A stretch of 64,000 nucleotides of DNA. Origin: Alnus glutinosa (Eukaryota > Streptophyta > Magnoliopsida > Fagales > Betulaceae). The notes below the pieces were generated by a model that worked only from the letters and a program-made list of their open reading frames with translations, did no database searches and had not been told where the DNA came from. Positions 11,121-24,926 of the stretch are shown here, piece after piece. The position numbers were made by a program, and so were the translations under genes. The DNA lies in the NCBI RefSeq assembly GCF_958979055.1, contig NC_084892.1, positions 1,120,001 to 1,184,000 on the forward strand, written 5' to 3'. Numbering within the stretch: position 1 is the first letter of the stretch; every line of letters begins with the position of its first letter.

Positions 11121-14100
11121 ATGGCCGCGACGATCTCTCAGCTCTCGTGCTTCGCTGCAGTGAACGGCGGTGTGAGGCTACGGAGGAGGCTATCATTTGC
11201 AAGCCCATCGCTGCGCTGCTCCAAGGTACTTCCCTAAGCCCCCAGCACCCACAAAATTGAGCCAAATAATAAATAAATAAATAAATAAATAAAATGGAAG
11301 AAATGGGATATATGGAAAGGGTGAAAACATGAATTTTGATTTTTGTGTGTTGCCGTGGTAATTGAGAGACCCTCGTAATTCACCATTCAATGAGCCAAAT
11401 TGGGATCAATACGGCGTCGTTTGAAGGATTTTCCAAGTACTTTTCTTGTTTTCTGGTACCAAACACTCGTCATTTTCTTGACTGAATTGTTAACTCAATT
11501 CAGTCAAAAAAAAATTGTATTTATGTATAACTGTTACTGGATTCTGATCCGCGAAGATTTTTGAAGAAATTTTATTTTGTTGATTTCTTTTTTTGGGTTG
11601 GCTTGGACTAGAATGTTAGTCTGTCTCGGAATGATATCTGCATCCGGGTCCAGAGTTTTGTATTTGGGAAAGATTGGTTGCTGAAACGTATTTGTAATTG
11701 TGAATATTTTTGCCGGTAGTGTTTGATATGGTGCTCTTTGGTTTCATTTTTGTTATCTAGTTTACAGTTTTTATGAGCCTTGAAGGGCGCCGGACAGATG
11801 CTTCCAGTCCTGACGTTAAGAGTACTCTAAGGTATACAGCGGATGCATCGGAATTGAATGTCGGAGGAACATCAAAGTCATACCCGGATTTAGTAGAAGA
11901 TGCTGCTGGAAAGTTGGGAATGGATGAGCCAGTTCTAGAAAACGATATCATTCAGCCAAAAAGAGGAGCAAAAATCCATGATTTTTGTTTTGGCATTCCC
12001 TTTGGTGAGTGTGTATCGATTTGGTAAACACCTATATTGTTCACTTTGCTGCATCAGAGAGACTTGGTAGATAACACTCACTTTTATTCTTTTGAAGAAT
12101 AATAATTTTCATTGAAAGAAAAACGCAAAGCCCTCGTACACAAAGTATACAAGAACACTCACTTTTATTATTGCCACTTAATGGGTCAAACTATTTCCAA
12201 TTTAATGAATAAAACATGAAATCTATTTTAGGGTTTGTTGGGCAATGATTTTGCAGGACATGTTAAGCTGATCTACTTTTTTTTTTTTAAAAAAGAAAAA
12301 AAGAAAAAAGAATGGATGGATGGATTAATTTGATCCTCTCTTCCTATACCTTAGACAAAATATGTGTTATATATTTATATGAGATCCACCCATAGTTAGT
12401 TAATCCCAATCAATACACATATTTATGTCAATAATAAAATTCTAGATATTGGCATTCAGTTCTCTCTCTCATTTATGGTATTTGTTGACTTGATTTGTTA
12501 AGGTGCTTCAAAATTTAAGTTCAATTGCTTATCAAAAAAAAAATAAAAATTAAGTTCTTATGCAGCCCAACTTAAGACCTTAACATGCACTTAAACACGC
12601 TAAGTAAGTAAACTTGAATTGACCTTAGCTACCATATCTTTGTAAAGTTGTAGAGATGTCCACAAAAGCATGTTAAGAGAGAAATAGACTCAAAGCAAAT
12701 AGGGGGTTTGGCTTCAGTATCTTTCTTGGAGTTTTTGGATCTTTGTAATTTTAAATCATATGCATATTCTTTTGTTTAGTTTTCTCTTGCGTATCTTTTG
12801 TATACTTCCCATCTGCTAGCGCTAAACCCATTTTTTTACTGAGTGAATATTGTTAGTTATATAAAAAAAGAAGAAGGTGAATTAAACATCATATTTAAGT
12901 TGTAGGATAGTGGAGGGCGAAGTACTTATGCTGTGATTTATAATTTGTTTCCATCTTCCATTTTATTCCGATTTGCATATTGAGGGAATTGATTGAATTA
13001 TAACACGAGGGAAATAGAAATTGCTGCTTATTTCAATTAAAAGAAAGTATTACAAATTTACAACTAAAAATGAAACTTGGAGCGGTATAGCGAACTGCTT
13101 GTCAAGAAAACTTGGATGACCTCTTGGGAAGTCTTCGTGTTGCCCCCTCCCTTTTATTAAAAAAGAAGAAGCGGTGAACTGCTTAACATCTTTAATCAAG
13201 CGAAAGGACCAGAAGACAAAGCAGTTATTGTTGGGCAAAAACCTTTCAATGTATAGCTTAGTGATTTCGATTAGAATATTGCCTAAAAGTGATAGATCTT
13301 TGTAGGTAACCCTGTGGGTGTGACATGGGGGATACAAAAGCTGTGAAATATTATGTCCTTGTTTAATTTAATTTATTTTCAACTCTGTTTAGGAAATGGT
13401 TAGCAAAATATACTTGGTCAATGTTCTCACACCCTTGTTCAAGTCATCCCAGATGTTACTATCAGATATGAATGACTGAATATACTTGTGTGGAATCAAA
13501 TCACTGAAAGGCAAGCCCTCAAGGTACAAGTTTTGCTAAATGTTAGGAAAAGGAACCTTGAGGTAATTGAGTTACTATCTCGATAAATAATGCTCTGTAG
13601 GCTTTAACTTTGATTATGGAGGATGTTAGCCAAATCATGGAAATCCGTGGGATAATCGATAAAGGATGTTATTCTAGGCTTTAGATTATCAAGAAGGATT
13701 TAAGAATGTTGGAGGTTCTGTCGCGGAACTAAGAAACATTTCCAGGAGTTGTTTTGGGTTCTAGATGATTTAGAAATAAGAGTTGGTGTTTGATTTTGGG
13801 TTAAAAAAATGGGATGGTTGCCTGAATTTCATGTTATCAGCAGACTTCGATCGATTGAAGTTGGAGTTTGATTGATTGGACCTGTGGCGCTAAAAGAAAG
13901 AATGATGTGGCAGATGAGCACTTATTGAGTCTGACCAAGTCAACTTGATCGATCGAAGTAGGGTTTCGAACAATCGAAATGGAATCTACACGTGGCAGAA
14001 TCACGCATGCGGGTAGGTGAGAAATGACACGCATTAAATGGGCATGACATGTTGCGATCGATCGAACCAGGTTTTAATCATGCAAGGGAAGCTTCATAAG

Positions 14101-16093
14101 AAATCAAAAGAGAGGGGGTTCCCCCCCGCCCCTTCAAAGATGCAGTGACAAGAGAGAGTGAGGGAGAAGGCATAGAGAGAGGGTGCGTGAGAAAGGAGGA
14201 GAGGAGCGCCAAACCTAAAAAGCTCAAACCTCTATGCTCTTTGAGTTTCATTTTGGTTATGTGGGTATGTTGTTAGTTTTGATTGTTGAGATTGGATGAT
14301 TTCGTTGTTGTGATTTTGATTGTTGGAGTTTTGATTAAGGGAGAGGTTTTTGTTGCATGAGAATTTGTTGAGTTGGAGAAAAGTAGCGTTATTGAGGTTT
14401 GAGTAGAAAAAGGGAGGATTTTGAGGTGGGAGGATGTTGTTTTATGTTGTTGGTTGATTGATGAAGCTTGGCGAGGTATGGAAAAGGAGAAATGTGGAGA
14501 GGGAAATTAGGGTTTGGGTGTTTTTTGAACGTGAAAAATGCCTAACAGCGTGATTCGATCAAACAAAGTTGGGTTTCGTTCGATATTGAACTTAGAACAG
14601 AATGGTTTGATCACATTTTGATTGATCGACCCAATAACAGTGTTGAAGTATGTCACGCGTGTAAGTAAAACTGTGCATTATGGGTTCGATCAATTGAATG
14701 AGGGACAAAATGATTTGATTGCAATCTGATTGATCGAACCAGAAACAGAAAGGTTCGATCGATACTTCGATTGCAGTCCTATCGATCAAAGTGAAATAGA
14801 AAAGCTTAGATGGGCTTTAAATCAGTTTTAATTATGAGGTAATATTAGGGAGTTTAATGCAATTAATTTCAATGTAGGAAGAGGATCAAGATATTGAGGA
14901 ATTAGGTTTAAACCAAATAGAGCACTTGGGGGTGTTACAGATATACTTTAATTGGTTCAGATTTCTGTTTATTCATACGATATAATGAACGATTTTAAAA
15001 AAAAGAAAAAAAGAAAAAGAAAGATTCTTAATTTACTGGTCTCCAAAACATAGTTTCTTTTGTACAATGCATTTTTAGGTCACAAACTGTTCGAGGTTGG
15101 TCCCTTGGTCAAAGCAGTCCTATAATTGCAGTTATGATTGTTATTACAGTCAAATCTGTTGGACCACTGGTCTTCGTGCAAGTTGGTTTGCACACGCTTT
15201 GCATCTGTCCAAATTGCTAGTGATAAGTATGCTAACTGTACAGGTACATGCCCATATGTGTCTTTTTTTTTTTCTTTTTTTTTTTTTTTCCAATTGATGT
15301 TGCTTTTTTCTTAAATGAAGACTGACTAGTGCAAACTTTTAACTTTTGTCTTGTTACAGGTGGACTTGTTTTAAGTGGTGGACTTCTTGGTTTTGTTTTC
15401 TCAAGAAATCCTGCAACTCTGACTACTGGTGTGCTCTACGGAGGTGCTTTGCTAGCTCTCAGCACCTTTAGCTTAAAGATCTGGAGGCTAGGAAAATCCA
15501 GTTTACCGTTCATTCTAGGACAAGCAGGTTCTGATTTAATCTCACTTGAGACATTTTGGGTCCTGCAATATCTTTTGTTATTCTTAGATTTTAGTTACGG
15601 ATTTACTTCTCTTTTTGGGAGATCATCCTATACTAAGTATGTGTATACTTTTAAAATTTGCAGCACTGTCGGTGGTCCTTCTTTGGAAGAACTTTCAGGC
15701 GTATTCATTGGTAATACATCAAGCAGAAAACCCTTTTTACTCATTGGCCGATTGATTTGATCTTTCTAACTTTATAATGGTACTGTTGGTGCAGACGAAG
15801 AAAGTATTTCCAACAGGTTTTTACGCTGCTATTAGGTATTGCGTTATCTGACTGCCAATGTTTTTTTTTTTTCCTTTTAATTTACTTGACAAGAGAGTTA
15901 ACTTCTTTCTTTTTTTTTTTTTTTTTTATTTGACAAAAGAGAGTTAACTTTCTTGAATCTGGTTTGACTCCTTTGTATTCTGTTTTTTGTCTTTAGTGCT
16001 GCAATGCTTTGCTTCTATTCATATGTGCTGATTTCGGGGGGAAACCCACCACCAAAGAAGTTGAAGTCATCTCCAAGTGTTGCATCATGGTGA
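11121..16093 (+). CDS. FAX4: chloroplast fatty acid export protein, FAX4-like (TMEM14 family), 6 exons
   Basis: Exons 11121-11225, 11761-12004, 15360-15527, 15664-15710, 15795-15835 and 15997-16093, all GT-AG with consistent phases, encode 233 residues. Residues 1-~40 look like a plastid transit peptide (rich in Ala, Arg and Ser, no acids). A hydrophilic linker of ~75 residues follows. The Tmem_14 domain then has four hydrophobic segments: GGLVLSGGLLGFVFS, GVLYGGALLALSTF, LGQAALSVVLLW and AAISAAMLCFYSYVLISGG. It ends in a Lys/Pro tail (GGNPPPKKLK). FAX proteins move free fatty acids across the plastid inner envelope; assignment to FAX4 rather than FAX2 is by overall resemblance and is less certain than the family. 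The 3.35-kb second intron contains repeat DNA. The gene looks intact. Confidence 0.85.
13830..14800. repeat. GATCGA-rich repeat remnant inside FAX4-like intron 2
   Basis: About ten imperfect copies of TTCGATCGAT / TTGATCGATCGAA / GATTGATCGAACC words, in both orientations, are spread over ~970 bp. Between them is a G-rich stretch (14100-14530) with CCCCCCCGCCCC. It has no coding sequence and no termini I can define. It resembles the motif-rich non-coding part of a plant retroelement rather than ordinary intron. Confidence 0.45.
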
Positions 16094-17813
16094 GAACCCC
16101 CAAGGGTCTGAAATGAAAAGATATTAAAGGTTAGGACATTTTGAGATTAGATGCTGCATTGTGATTTCAAGGGTTATAGGTAAATAAGCCCCAAGTTGCT
16201 TAAATAAACAGAAATTAGGTGAACTATGAGCTGAGCAAGTGTGTATTTTTTCTTTGTATGGTGAGATACTCTATTGACAATAAGTACTATTTCTTAATGT
16301 AAACGACCAGCAAGATTTTTTTTTTAATTAATTAATTAATTAATTATTTTTATTGATAAGTAATAAAAATCAACAAGATTATGTTTCTCAGGGTATAATG
16401 CCACTAGTGAAAAACCAACTCGTTTGCTGGGTCAATATGTGACCTTGTGAATTGTGTGTGTGGGTTTTGAACCCAAAGAAGGATAAAAGGAAAAATAAGT
16501 AAATAAATTCAGTCTTTCTTAAAGAATTTGGTCAAAGGAAATTAGCAAAAGGGGAATTTCAGTGCTCATTGTAAATAACCTTTTGTTTACTTCGTGTAAA
16601 GCGATTTTGTTGTAATATGGAATCCAACCTTAGAAGGTAAAGTGTCCTGACATCGATGGATTTGGATCTTAGCAATTTATAATTCGGACAGAAAATATGA
16701 GAAAACTTTTATATGGCTTACTTGTCCAACAAGTAAGCAAACAGTCTAACACTTGTTCGAGCATGTAAGTCAAATTTTTTTCACATTTATTGTTTGAATT
16801 ATTAGTAATCTGGTTAGCAAAATCTCAATCCGCAATGTGCATTTTTAACCTGAAAATCGTCTCCTTGTAGCAATGTTTTCTGTGCACCAGGATTTATAAG
16901 TCGTTGATATTTGCTGCATGCAACACGTGGTATTATCCGCTTGGCAAAACGTTGTTTTTCTATGCATGATTTTTGTCCCTCAATTGCAACAAGTTAACAA
17001 CTTTCAAGAATGGAATTTCTATGACGTTTGTGGGTAAATATTTGGGAATTTAGAATGTGTGCGCTTATGCAAATTATGTGGGGATAATCACGGGCATTAT
17101 GGTTATGTTTGTACGTGGAATGATTATTCCAATAGGAAAATGAATAATTTTTATTGAAAATTGAAGAAATTTGGCTCATGAAGGAATAATCATTCACTCG
17201 TGTGCAATGAAAGTAGCTATTCCAAGTGTTAGATCATTATTATTTACTCTAACACTAAGGTTATTTTATTCCCCACCTTCATCAATTCTTAATAAAAGAT
17301 ATTCAATTTTTTAAATAGAATAATCATTCTACGTACCAAACAAAACTTAAAGCAATAGTTTTGAAGTGACTATTTCTTCATATTGGAATTCCTAATATTA
17401 GGGCAACTTAAGAGAGTGGCTATAGGACCTACTTGTCTTAGGTAATTAGTAGATCCTGCATCCAACACTATCTAGGGTAAGTGGCTCATGCAACCCCCTT
17501 CTTTTAGGCGGCTCAAATTTCTATAAAATTCAAACAACCTAATAAGAGGGGATCCTCATCCCTATTTCGAAGCCCTATTTCAAGGATTAAGTCTCCCATG
17601 TGAGAATTAGGAACCCCACTTCCTGATCTATGGCTCTTATTGCAACACGATCATAGGAAAGATGCTAAGGCAGCTTTTTCTTTCCTTTTTGGGTTATGTA
17701 ACATAAGGAGATGAATAAAATGAAGTCTAGAAACCCAAGGTTCAAGTTCACTCAATAAGAGTGCATTAATGCAGCATGTTACGTGTAGTCATTGTTAAGT
17801 AGTAGCCGGCTCT
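16094..17813. other. AT-rich intergenic DNA, no supported gene
   Basis: Contains short (ATTA)n near 16330, several poly-T runs and repeated AATGATTATTCC/GGAATAATCATT words around 17115-17205, which could mark a decayed MITE. No open frame shows a recognisable domain. Confidence 0.5.
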
Positions 17814-18250
17814 GTTAGGAAGTATTATATGTTAGGCTATTCGATCAGTTCTTTAATGTTTTATTGTTCTATTAGGTGGTCAGTTCATTAGTTGTTTTAT
17901 TAATTAGTTTACGATTTTTGTGTCGGTAGAAGTATGTCTCCTGTTTATCTTTTTATATTGTTATTTGGGTAGAATTAGGTTTATCTCTTTTATTTTTTTT
18001 AGAAGTCCTGTTAATAGCAGGTTAGGTTGTTGAGTTACAAGTGAAGTTTTATTTTATGTGGGACTCTATTTTCTATTGTATTCTATTCTTTTAAATACTA
18101 TTTCATTATTGAATAAAATTTATCAATCAGGTAAATTATCAAACATTGTGTTTGTGAGTTGAGAGTACTTCTAATTGCTCAACCAACGACGTCCAAGATT
18201 CCTCACCTATGTGACGTACGCGAGTAACACGTACATAAGTTATTTGATAA
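17814..18250 (+). mobile_element. possible solo LTR fragment
   Basis: Starts TGTTAGGAAGTATTATATG. Its internal stretch ending TTAAATACTATTTCATTATTGAATAAA has the look of a Copia-type LTR polyadenylation region, followed by a U5-like tail to roughly 18250. I could not define the exact right end and saw no target duplication, so this is a weak call. Confidence 0.3.
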
Positions 18251-18418
18251 AAAAACAATGGTAAAGTCCTCCCCCTGGTCCTTTATTTTTCTTCTTAAAA
18301 CTGCATTTAATTTGCAGATAGGTTCACGTTGGTGCACATATCTTTACTCACTGCTTAAGGAACATGAAACAGTTATCAGATCATTATATACATAATATAT
18401 TATCTTTTATATAAGGGT

Positions 18419-18480
18419 TTTTTTTTTTTTTTTTTTTTAATTTTTTTTTGTGGGGGGGGGGGGGGGCGGGGCGGGGGGTG
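18419..18480. repeat. adjacent poly-T and poly-G homopolymers
   Basis: About 20 T, a short break, nine T, then 14 or more G broken by C. Such a T/G block is prone to slippage and sequencing error. Confidence 0.85.
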
Positions 18481-19129
18481 GAGATTAAGTGAAATAGAGA
18501 GCATTTATTTTATGGTCTAAATTAAGTTTTGTAGATCTAACAGTATATATGTTATCACATCGTGAATATGTTGCAACGTAATTTAAATTTTGAAATAGTG
18601 TAGGCTTATGTACGTACACCGTTAGATATATAACAAAATAAAATCTTGATCATAAAATAGATATTTCTATTTCGTTTAAAATGAAGAGGATCGGTATGAT
18701 ATATATATTAACTCGAATTCGGATTCATAGGAATTAGCTACCCAAATTATTAGAAAGTTTATGTGGGACCCAACTTCCCAAATAGGCGGCCAAGACAACA
18801 CAACACAACTCAAAATTCAAATAAAACAACCTCGTAAATTTATTAAAGAAAATCAAGCCATTTTGAATTGAGGCTTCGTTGAGATCTGTCCCAAAGAAGT
18901 TTTACTAAAAATCTCAATTGCTGTCTTTTGGCAAATCTTAAGGTACAAAGAGCTTAAGACATTCATCTCATGGCAAAACCATAAACACAAGCAACTAATT
19001 AAATACAAAAAGAAAAACCCACCATATATATTATTGCAACAAAAGAAGATTGAACTGTAGCGCACATACGACGACGTTTGAGCCTTTTATAGTTTTCTTT
19101 GGCATTCTCCTAAAAAATGACACTATATA

Positions 19130-19340
19130 TGGATTGGAGGAGGACTCTCCTCCAACCATACACAATTAACCCTTATGAGATAAAGCAAATTTTGCTAAAG
19201 TATGAACTGCATTATAATTTGCAGTCCTACGGCAGTGCCTCACGGTGACTAAATCAAAAGCTATTATATATATATATATTGCTCTTATTGCGAGAAGAGC
19301 CGCTTGTAATTGCTTCGAAATTCCAGTCCCGATAATAATA
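19130..19340 (-). pseudogene. RNase H-like domain fragment (LINE or RVT_3 relic)
   Basis: Minus-strand translation gives IIGTGISKQLQAALLAIRA (about 19340-19280), then after an inserted (TA)n microsatellite AFDLVTVRHCRRTANYNAVHTLAKFALSHKG, a stop, and a degraded tail. The vRH-x-RRtAN-x-aaHtLAKfAL pattern is the C-terminal signature of the plant RNase H-like domain (RVT_3, PF13456) found at the end of LINE-type polyproteins. An in-frame stop and the microsatellite insertion show it is dead. No reverse transcriptase remains beside it. Confidence 0.6.
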
Positions 19341-19920
19341 TCTTATTAATATAGTAAATGGTAAAGAGACTTTTGTGTAAGTGTTGGGGTTAGAGATATT
19401 TTTCAACGTACGGTTTAAATTTATTTATTTATTTTTTCTGATCATATAAAACTTTAAATTATATCTAAACTAATAAAAAAAAACTACAGAACGTAAGTAT
19501 ATATATGTTGTAGTCTCGTTACATCACCCAAGTAAAATCCCTTATTTTGCACTTGTATATATAGCTAGCCACATTGATTGTTTCTTTTTAGTTTTAGAAG
19601 ATCACTTTGCTTTGCCTCTTCTGATCATACGCATGCACACCCTTTTAAGTTTTAACAAGGGCCAACATTTCCAAGAGAGAAAAGTGGTGGGGGAGGGGGA
19701 GGGGGAGGGGGATAGGGGGGAATATTGCGGCTGCCACATGCAAGCTAAGAGAGAGGAGACGCATGGGTCGTTGGATTGATCACTTTTTAACACATGGCTT
19801 TCATTGATTTAAAAGATGGGAGATAATGGGAGCTTGGAACTTCAATTGGAGGTGACTCACCTCTCCCTGAAGTGGATGACCAAATTTAACAAACTGACGC
19901 CGGCCATCACACCACCTTAT

Positions 19921-19954
<34 letters not shown>

Positions 19955-22900
19955 TCAAAAACTTCGACATATTACATCAATCTCAGCATTTTTTTCTTTT
20001 CAAAATCTTTGGGAGGTCAAGGGGAAATATTTTGGACCCCCACCCCTCCCCTAGCCCTCTTGGATTCATCCCTGAATACACTAATAAATCATTATTAATT
20101 CTAAACACTTACAAAGTTGAAGCATAATGGGGATGGAACCAGCCACTTTACAATATGATTGTAGAAAGCATTAATTACAGCAGAGAATCGACCCTTCCAT
20201 ATATATATATATATGTCTATTTCAAACGAAGCTTATTTGTGGAGCTAGACACATAAACTAATGATGTTTTATGTCATAAAAATCCTTGTATAGTTGTAGA
20301 CAAAATGAAGACTAGCTTATAGCTAGGGTTTCGTTTTTTGACGTTCAAAAAGGAAATATTGTTGGGGATCGAGCCAATCTATACGTTATCCCCCCCACTA
20401 TATCATGTATGTGGGTGGAGTATATTGTGAGCCACCATTTTCACTTACGTGTAGCTGGCAAATATTCAAAGACAGGAGAGGGGGGTCCAAATTCTTGCTT
20501 GCCCATATATCCGGGCTGATGAACATGTGCTTCGCTAGGGTTTTCTTTTAGTGCATGATCACCAACAAACAACCCTTTGGATATTGCATGCGCTAGCTAG
20601 CTATGAAGCGACTGAATTCTACCTCATTTTTCACATGTCATCTCACCTTTAAGAAGTCCCTTCATGTTTTCTGAAAGACAATAATCGATGATCGATCAAT
20701 ACAGTTTGGTTTACTTCTTCTCAGTGCAATTTGGTTGGAACCTTATCAGACTCCCACACATCAATTCTTTTTCTACAGACATTTGGGAAGTCTTGTCAAG
20801 TTTTCAACTGATCGATGATCATGAGAGTAGTACTGTTGAACTGGCTACTTATCATGTTAATTGATGGCTGCCTTAATTCGCCTATGTGTATCTAAATTAA
20901 TCTGTCATGAACAAGTTACTACTGTATATATGCCTTGTTAAGATCAATATATAGGAAAAAGAAAAAGGGCATAGAATAAGTAAGTACATGAAGTTGTGAA
21001 AAAGAGAACTTTTAGGCTAGGGTTAAACTTTGTGAGACTATCTCATGGTGTAATTCAAAATTGTTCCAGTTTTGTTATTGCTCGATTTTGGGGTTCTTTG
21101 TCAACATTAATTCTTCGACAAAGATATCCGTTCTTAGAGCATATATGCGAGAATTATATGCTCTAAAGACAATGTCGGTTCAATATATTGAAATAAATTT
21201 TTTTTATCCAAACTCAATTACGAGAAAAACTATTTTTCTTGAACATGCTTTATTTACATAGACTTTAGATGAATAAATTTTCTGTGGTTTCCTTCACGAG
21301 AAGCTTTTTAGATTCTTAACTAATTAAATGCAGATAAAACTTTGTCTTTGTCAATAATAAAAACCTAATGCTTCATTTCAAACCTTATGCTTCCCATTAA
21401 TTTAGGGTTTCGATCGCCGAAATAAGCCTTTCACCGTTTCCTTTGTTAGGCTGATAGGAAATAATAAATTTAATTACTTTAATTAATATTCTAATACTCC
21501 CCCTCTCACTTATGGGCTCAAATTTCACCTCATAAGTAAGGTTTAACATGCATATATGTGAAAGATTTAATTAAAATGAGAGGTGAATAACAGAGACAAA
21601 GTTCGAACTCATTACCTTTACTCTGATAGGATGTTAGATATCAAAAATATAAAACCAAGAAGTAAAAACAAAGAAAAGTTTCCTGAATTTATTACCTTTG
21701 CTTTTAAAAGAATTTATTCACTAAAAGAACTGTATATTTTCTTGATGTTACAATGCAATCTATTTTTTTTTTTTTGAAGCAGACAATGCTATCTATTTAT
21801 ACACAAAGGATGAGAGACAAATTACAAATCCCGTATCAACACTAATTAACACGACGAAATTGGGTATGGAAAGATTGCATTGAATATGGAATATATATAT
21901 ATATGTTGCCTTATCTAGCACGCGTGGTAGCCTGGTAGGTGTTTGAATATTGATTGCCGCTGTGAATTCTTTGGTTTCCTTGTTTGGCCGATTGGTGGCA
22001 TATGTTTGAGTTGCCTTTTGCTTCTTTGGTTGATAGATCGATTTCCTTGTTGGTGTTGATTGCCTTCCTTAACACCCTTAATTACAAGGAAACTTTCCTT
22101 TCAATTTTTTTTTTTCTTCTTTTCAGAACAATTAAATAATTGTTCTTTCCTTCTTTTCAATTCCCTAGCTTCCTTTTCTTCTAGGTTCCATCATAAAGGG
22201 TCCTATGAAGCCGATTGATCGACAAAGAAAATTCATATCAGAGACATCTCGTGCTAAATGTGACTCCCCAGAGAAAAAAGATCAGAACCCAAAAAAGATA
22301 TGGCTAAGATATGCCTCCAGAAAGAATATCAAGCATTAGTGCATGCTTGTGTTTTACAACACTAAAGGCATCACTTCTTATGTGTCAAGCATGCTAGACG
22401 CTATCAGCTCTTACACCATATATGCTTTATTTCATAGTCAGGATATATAGCAATTGGCATGCATCCCAGGGCCCATTCAAAGTTTCTAGACTTATTGAAA
22501 CTTCCAAGCCCTTGTAAGTTGAAAACGTTGGGCATTGGGTCTACACCTAATTAACCTCTAGGTAGCACATGGATCGATCTCCTAATGCCGAATGATGTGG
22601 CAAGAAAGTGACAAATCAATGTATACCAAACACACACATATAATGATGTCAGAGAGAGACAGCTTTTGGTGAAGATGACTGGAGCAAAGTCATGATATAT
22701 CATCCCAACAGCAAAGAGTTGTTGTATAGATGGAGCATGCTCTCAGAAAGACTTTCTGCTTGTACTTCAAACACTTGTGAACATCCTCCTTTCTACTCTC
22801 GGCCCATATATGTAGTTCTAATAATAATGACCTCCCTCTCTCTCACACGCACACCAAATCCATCCTCCACTAGAGAAAACCCCCTTGATGTGAAAGTAGT

Positions 22901-22990
22901 CCATGTTGGTTGCAGCATTTTCTTGCTTGCTTGTTTCTGTTTTGAAGTTGCCAAGAAAATGATACAAGGAAGTAGCATTTCTGTTAGAGG
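19341..22990. other. intergenic DNA, no supported gene
   Basis: Holds a (GGGGGA)n-like stretch near 19688-19715, a (GA)n microsatellite near 19922-19950, several (AT)n runs, and long AT-rich sequence. The open frames in this interval lack conserved domains and have random-looking composition. Confidence 0.5.
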
Positions 22991-22995
22991 TAATT

Positions 22996-23144
22996 AATCT
23001 TTTACTAAGAGATAATGTGTACTAAGATGATGTGGAGCTTATTCATTGGTACCCGTAGCATTTTTTTTTATTAATTGATTTGATCATCTCCAATGAATAA
23101 GCCTCACATTATCTTAATTAATACCCATCTCTTAGTAAAAGATT
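22996..23144. mobile_element. foldback MITE, Tourist-like, with TTA target duplication
   Basis: Inverted arms of ~50 bp: left 22996-23050 (ATCTTTTACTAAGAGATAAT...CTTATTCATTGG) and right 23089-23142, its near reverse complement. The flanks are TTA on both sides (22994-22996 and 23143-23145). A 3-bp TTA duplication and ~147-bp size fit PIF/Harbinger-derived Tourist MITEs, though the first bases are not the usual GGG. Confidence 0.7.
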
Positions 23145-24434
23145 TAGTATTCATATCTGGCCGTAGACTAGGCTATAACATGGATATATAACCCCTATTG
23201 ATGAGTCATACAAGGCATATTCTCCCTTCTTTTTTATTGGTTTATATTTTCACTAAGGCATGCATATATATTCTCCCTTATATGGTATTAAATCACAAGT
23301 TATCTTAAGCGGATAAAAAAGAACATCTCCTCTCACGCGTGAATTCAAATTCTACTTAGTAAATGATCCCAACATGTAGATATTTAATTAAAATATGAGG
23401 TAAATTATGAAAATCAATGTTCGAACTCAAGACTTTTAATCCTGATATCATGTTAACTAATTAATTATAATTTATCTTAAAAGTTTAAGCTCCCTAACTT
23501 CGTCATAAACTCTGGTGGGTACTCTGGTGGGTTGCTGTTTGAATTGCTTATTGACATTCAATAGAACTAGCCAAAGAGTGAAAACCTAGCTAAAGGTACC
23601 ATCCTAGCTATCATCTTTTTGACGTTCTAGCAATTTATAGTACAAAAGAGATGGTTGCAAGCCACATGGGTAAATGTCATCAGTTCACACTTATACTCAC
23701 ATAGTGTGTAAAATGTGAGAAAATAGTGGAAGCCTAGCGGAAAGGATCGAACACAAAGAGAATTTTGAGGCCATTGAGTGTACACTACCTTAGACACCTA
23801 CGTCTACAAATAGAAATTGTCCTAAGACCTACATTATGCTTTTGTTACTTTATTATATTTTACAATTCAAATGACCCATATATATATTTATAGGGGAAAG
23901 ATGATTGGTAAAAACAATACAAATAAGGTATGATTTGATTACAATCACACCTATGAAAAATAAGCTTCTAAATGCTTAAGCTAGTAGAAAACGTAAAATT
24001 TTATCATTTAATTAATATTTTAACACACTCCTTTACATGTGGGCTCAGACTCATTCTTAATAAGTGAGGTATAACATGTGAAATGTTTAATTAAAATGAA
24101 AAGTAAATAACAGAGTCAAGGTTTGAATTCAAAATTATATTAAATTATCATCACAAAAGCTTAAGTTGATATGAAAAGATGAATTTAATTATTTAATTTA
24201 TATTCTAACACACAGGTGACAGTACCATTGCTTGATGCTTAAGCTAGGTTACTTCAACTTTGTTTTTTGTCTTTTATTTTCTGTACGTTGTCAAGTCAAA
24301 GACGTCATTAACAAACAACTATAAACACAAATTACTTATCGAAACACAAAAACCTATTTCACCATTAAGGATCACTTCAAAACACATTTTTAAACTAAAA
24401 ACAAAGAATACTCTTCAAAACATGTTAACAAAGA

Positions 24435-24926
24435 TCTGTGTTCTTCGGCTGGGTCCTTCATGACACGCGCCTCTCTATGGTGGAGATCGTTGGAGATTGG
24501 TGGTTTTGGCGGTTGTCTACTGCAGAGGGAGGTCTCTGATCGATGAAGGCTCGTGTTTACAGTTTACACGCGCTAGTGCCGATGACAGCTTTTTCCCGAC
24601 GCCAGTTTCGTTTGATTTCTGTTTGGGATTTTTGTTTGTTTTTCTGTTTACAATCTGCCTTTGTAATGCTCAATTGTTACTGGACTATTTGTTGGCATAG
24701 TAGCTAGATTAGCCATCTTTTTCTTTGTTTAGATTGTGCTTAAACGTAAAGAGTGGCTCAAACGTTGTTCATGTAATGTTTGTGTGTTGTTTAGATAGCT
24801 GTTTTAAGTCAGATTATTCTGGCTTAGGGTGTATAGGGTCCTGTACCTCTATTCTCTGTAATTGCTTTCGAGCGTTCTTCAGTAATATATGGTGACTCAT
24901 GTTATCTGTTCAAAAAAAAAAAAAAC
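24435..24926 (+). mobile_element. 5'-truncated LINE 3' end with poly-A
   Basis: A block with higher GC than its surroundings, with typical LINE 3'-region composition, ending in ATCTGTTC followed by 13 A. It encodes nothing complete. The composition shift and terminal poly-A suggest a truncated non-LTR insertion. I did not find a convincing target duplication, so the left edge is approximate. 23145-24434 is AT-rich with no gene. Confidence 0.45.
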
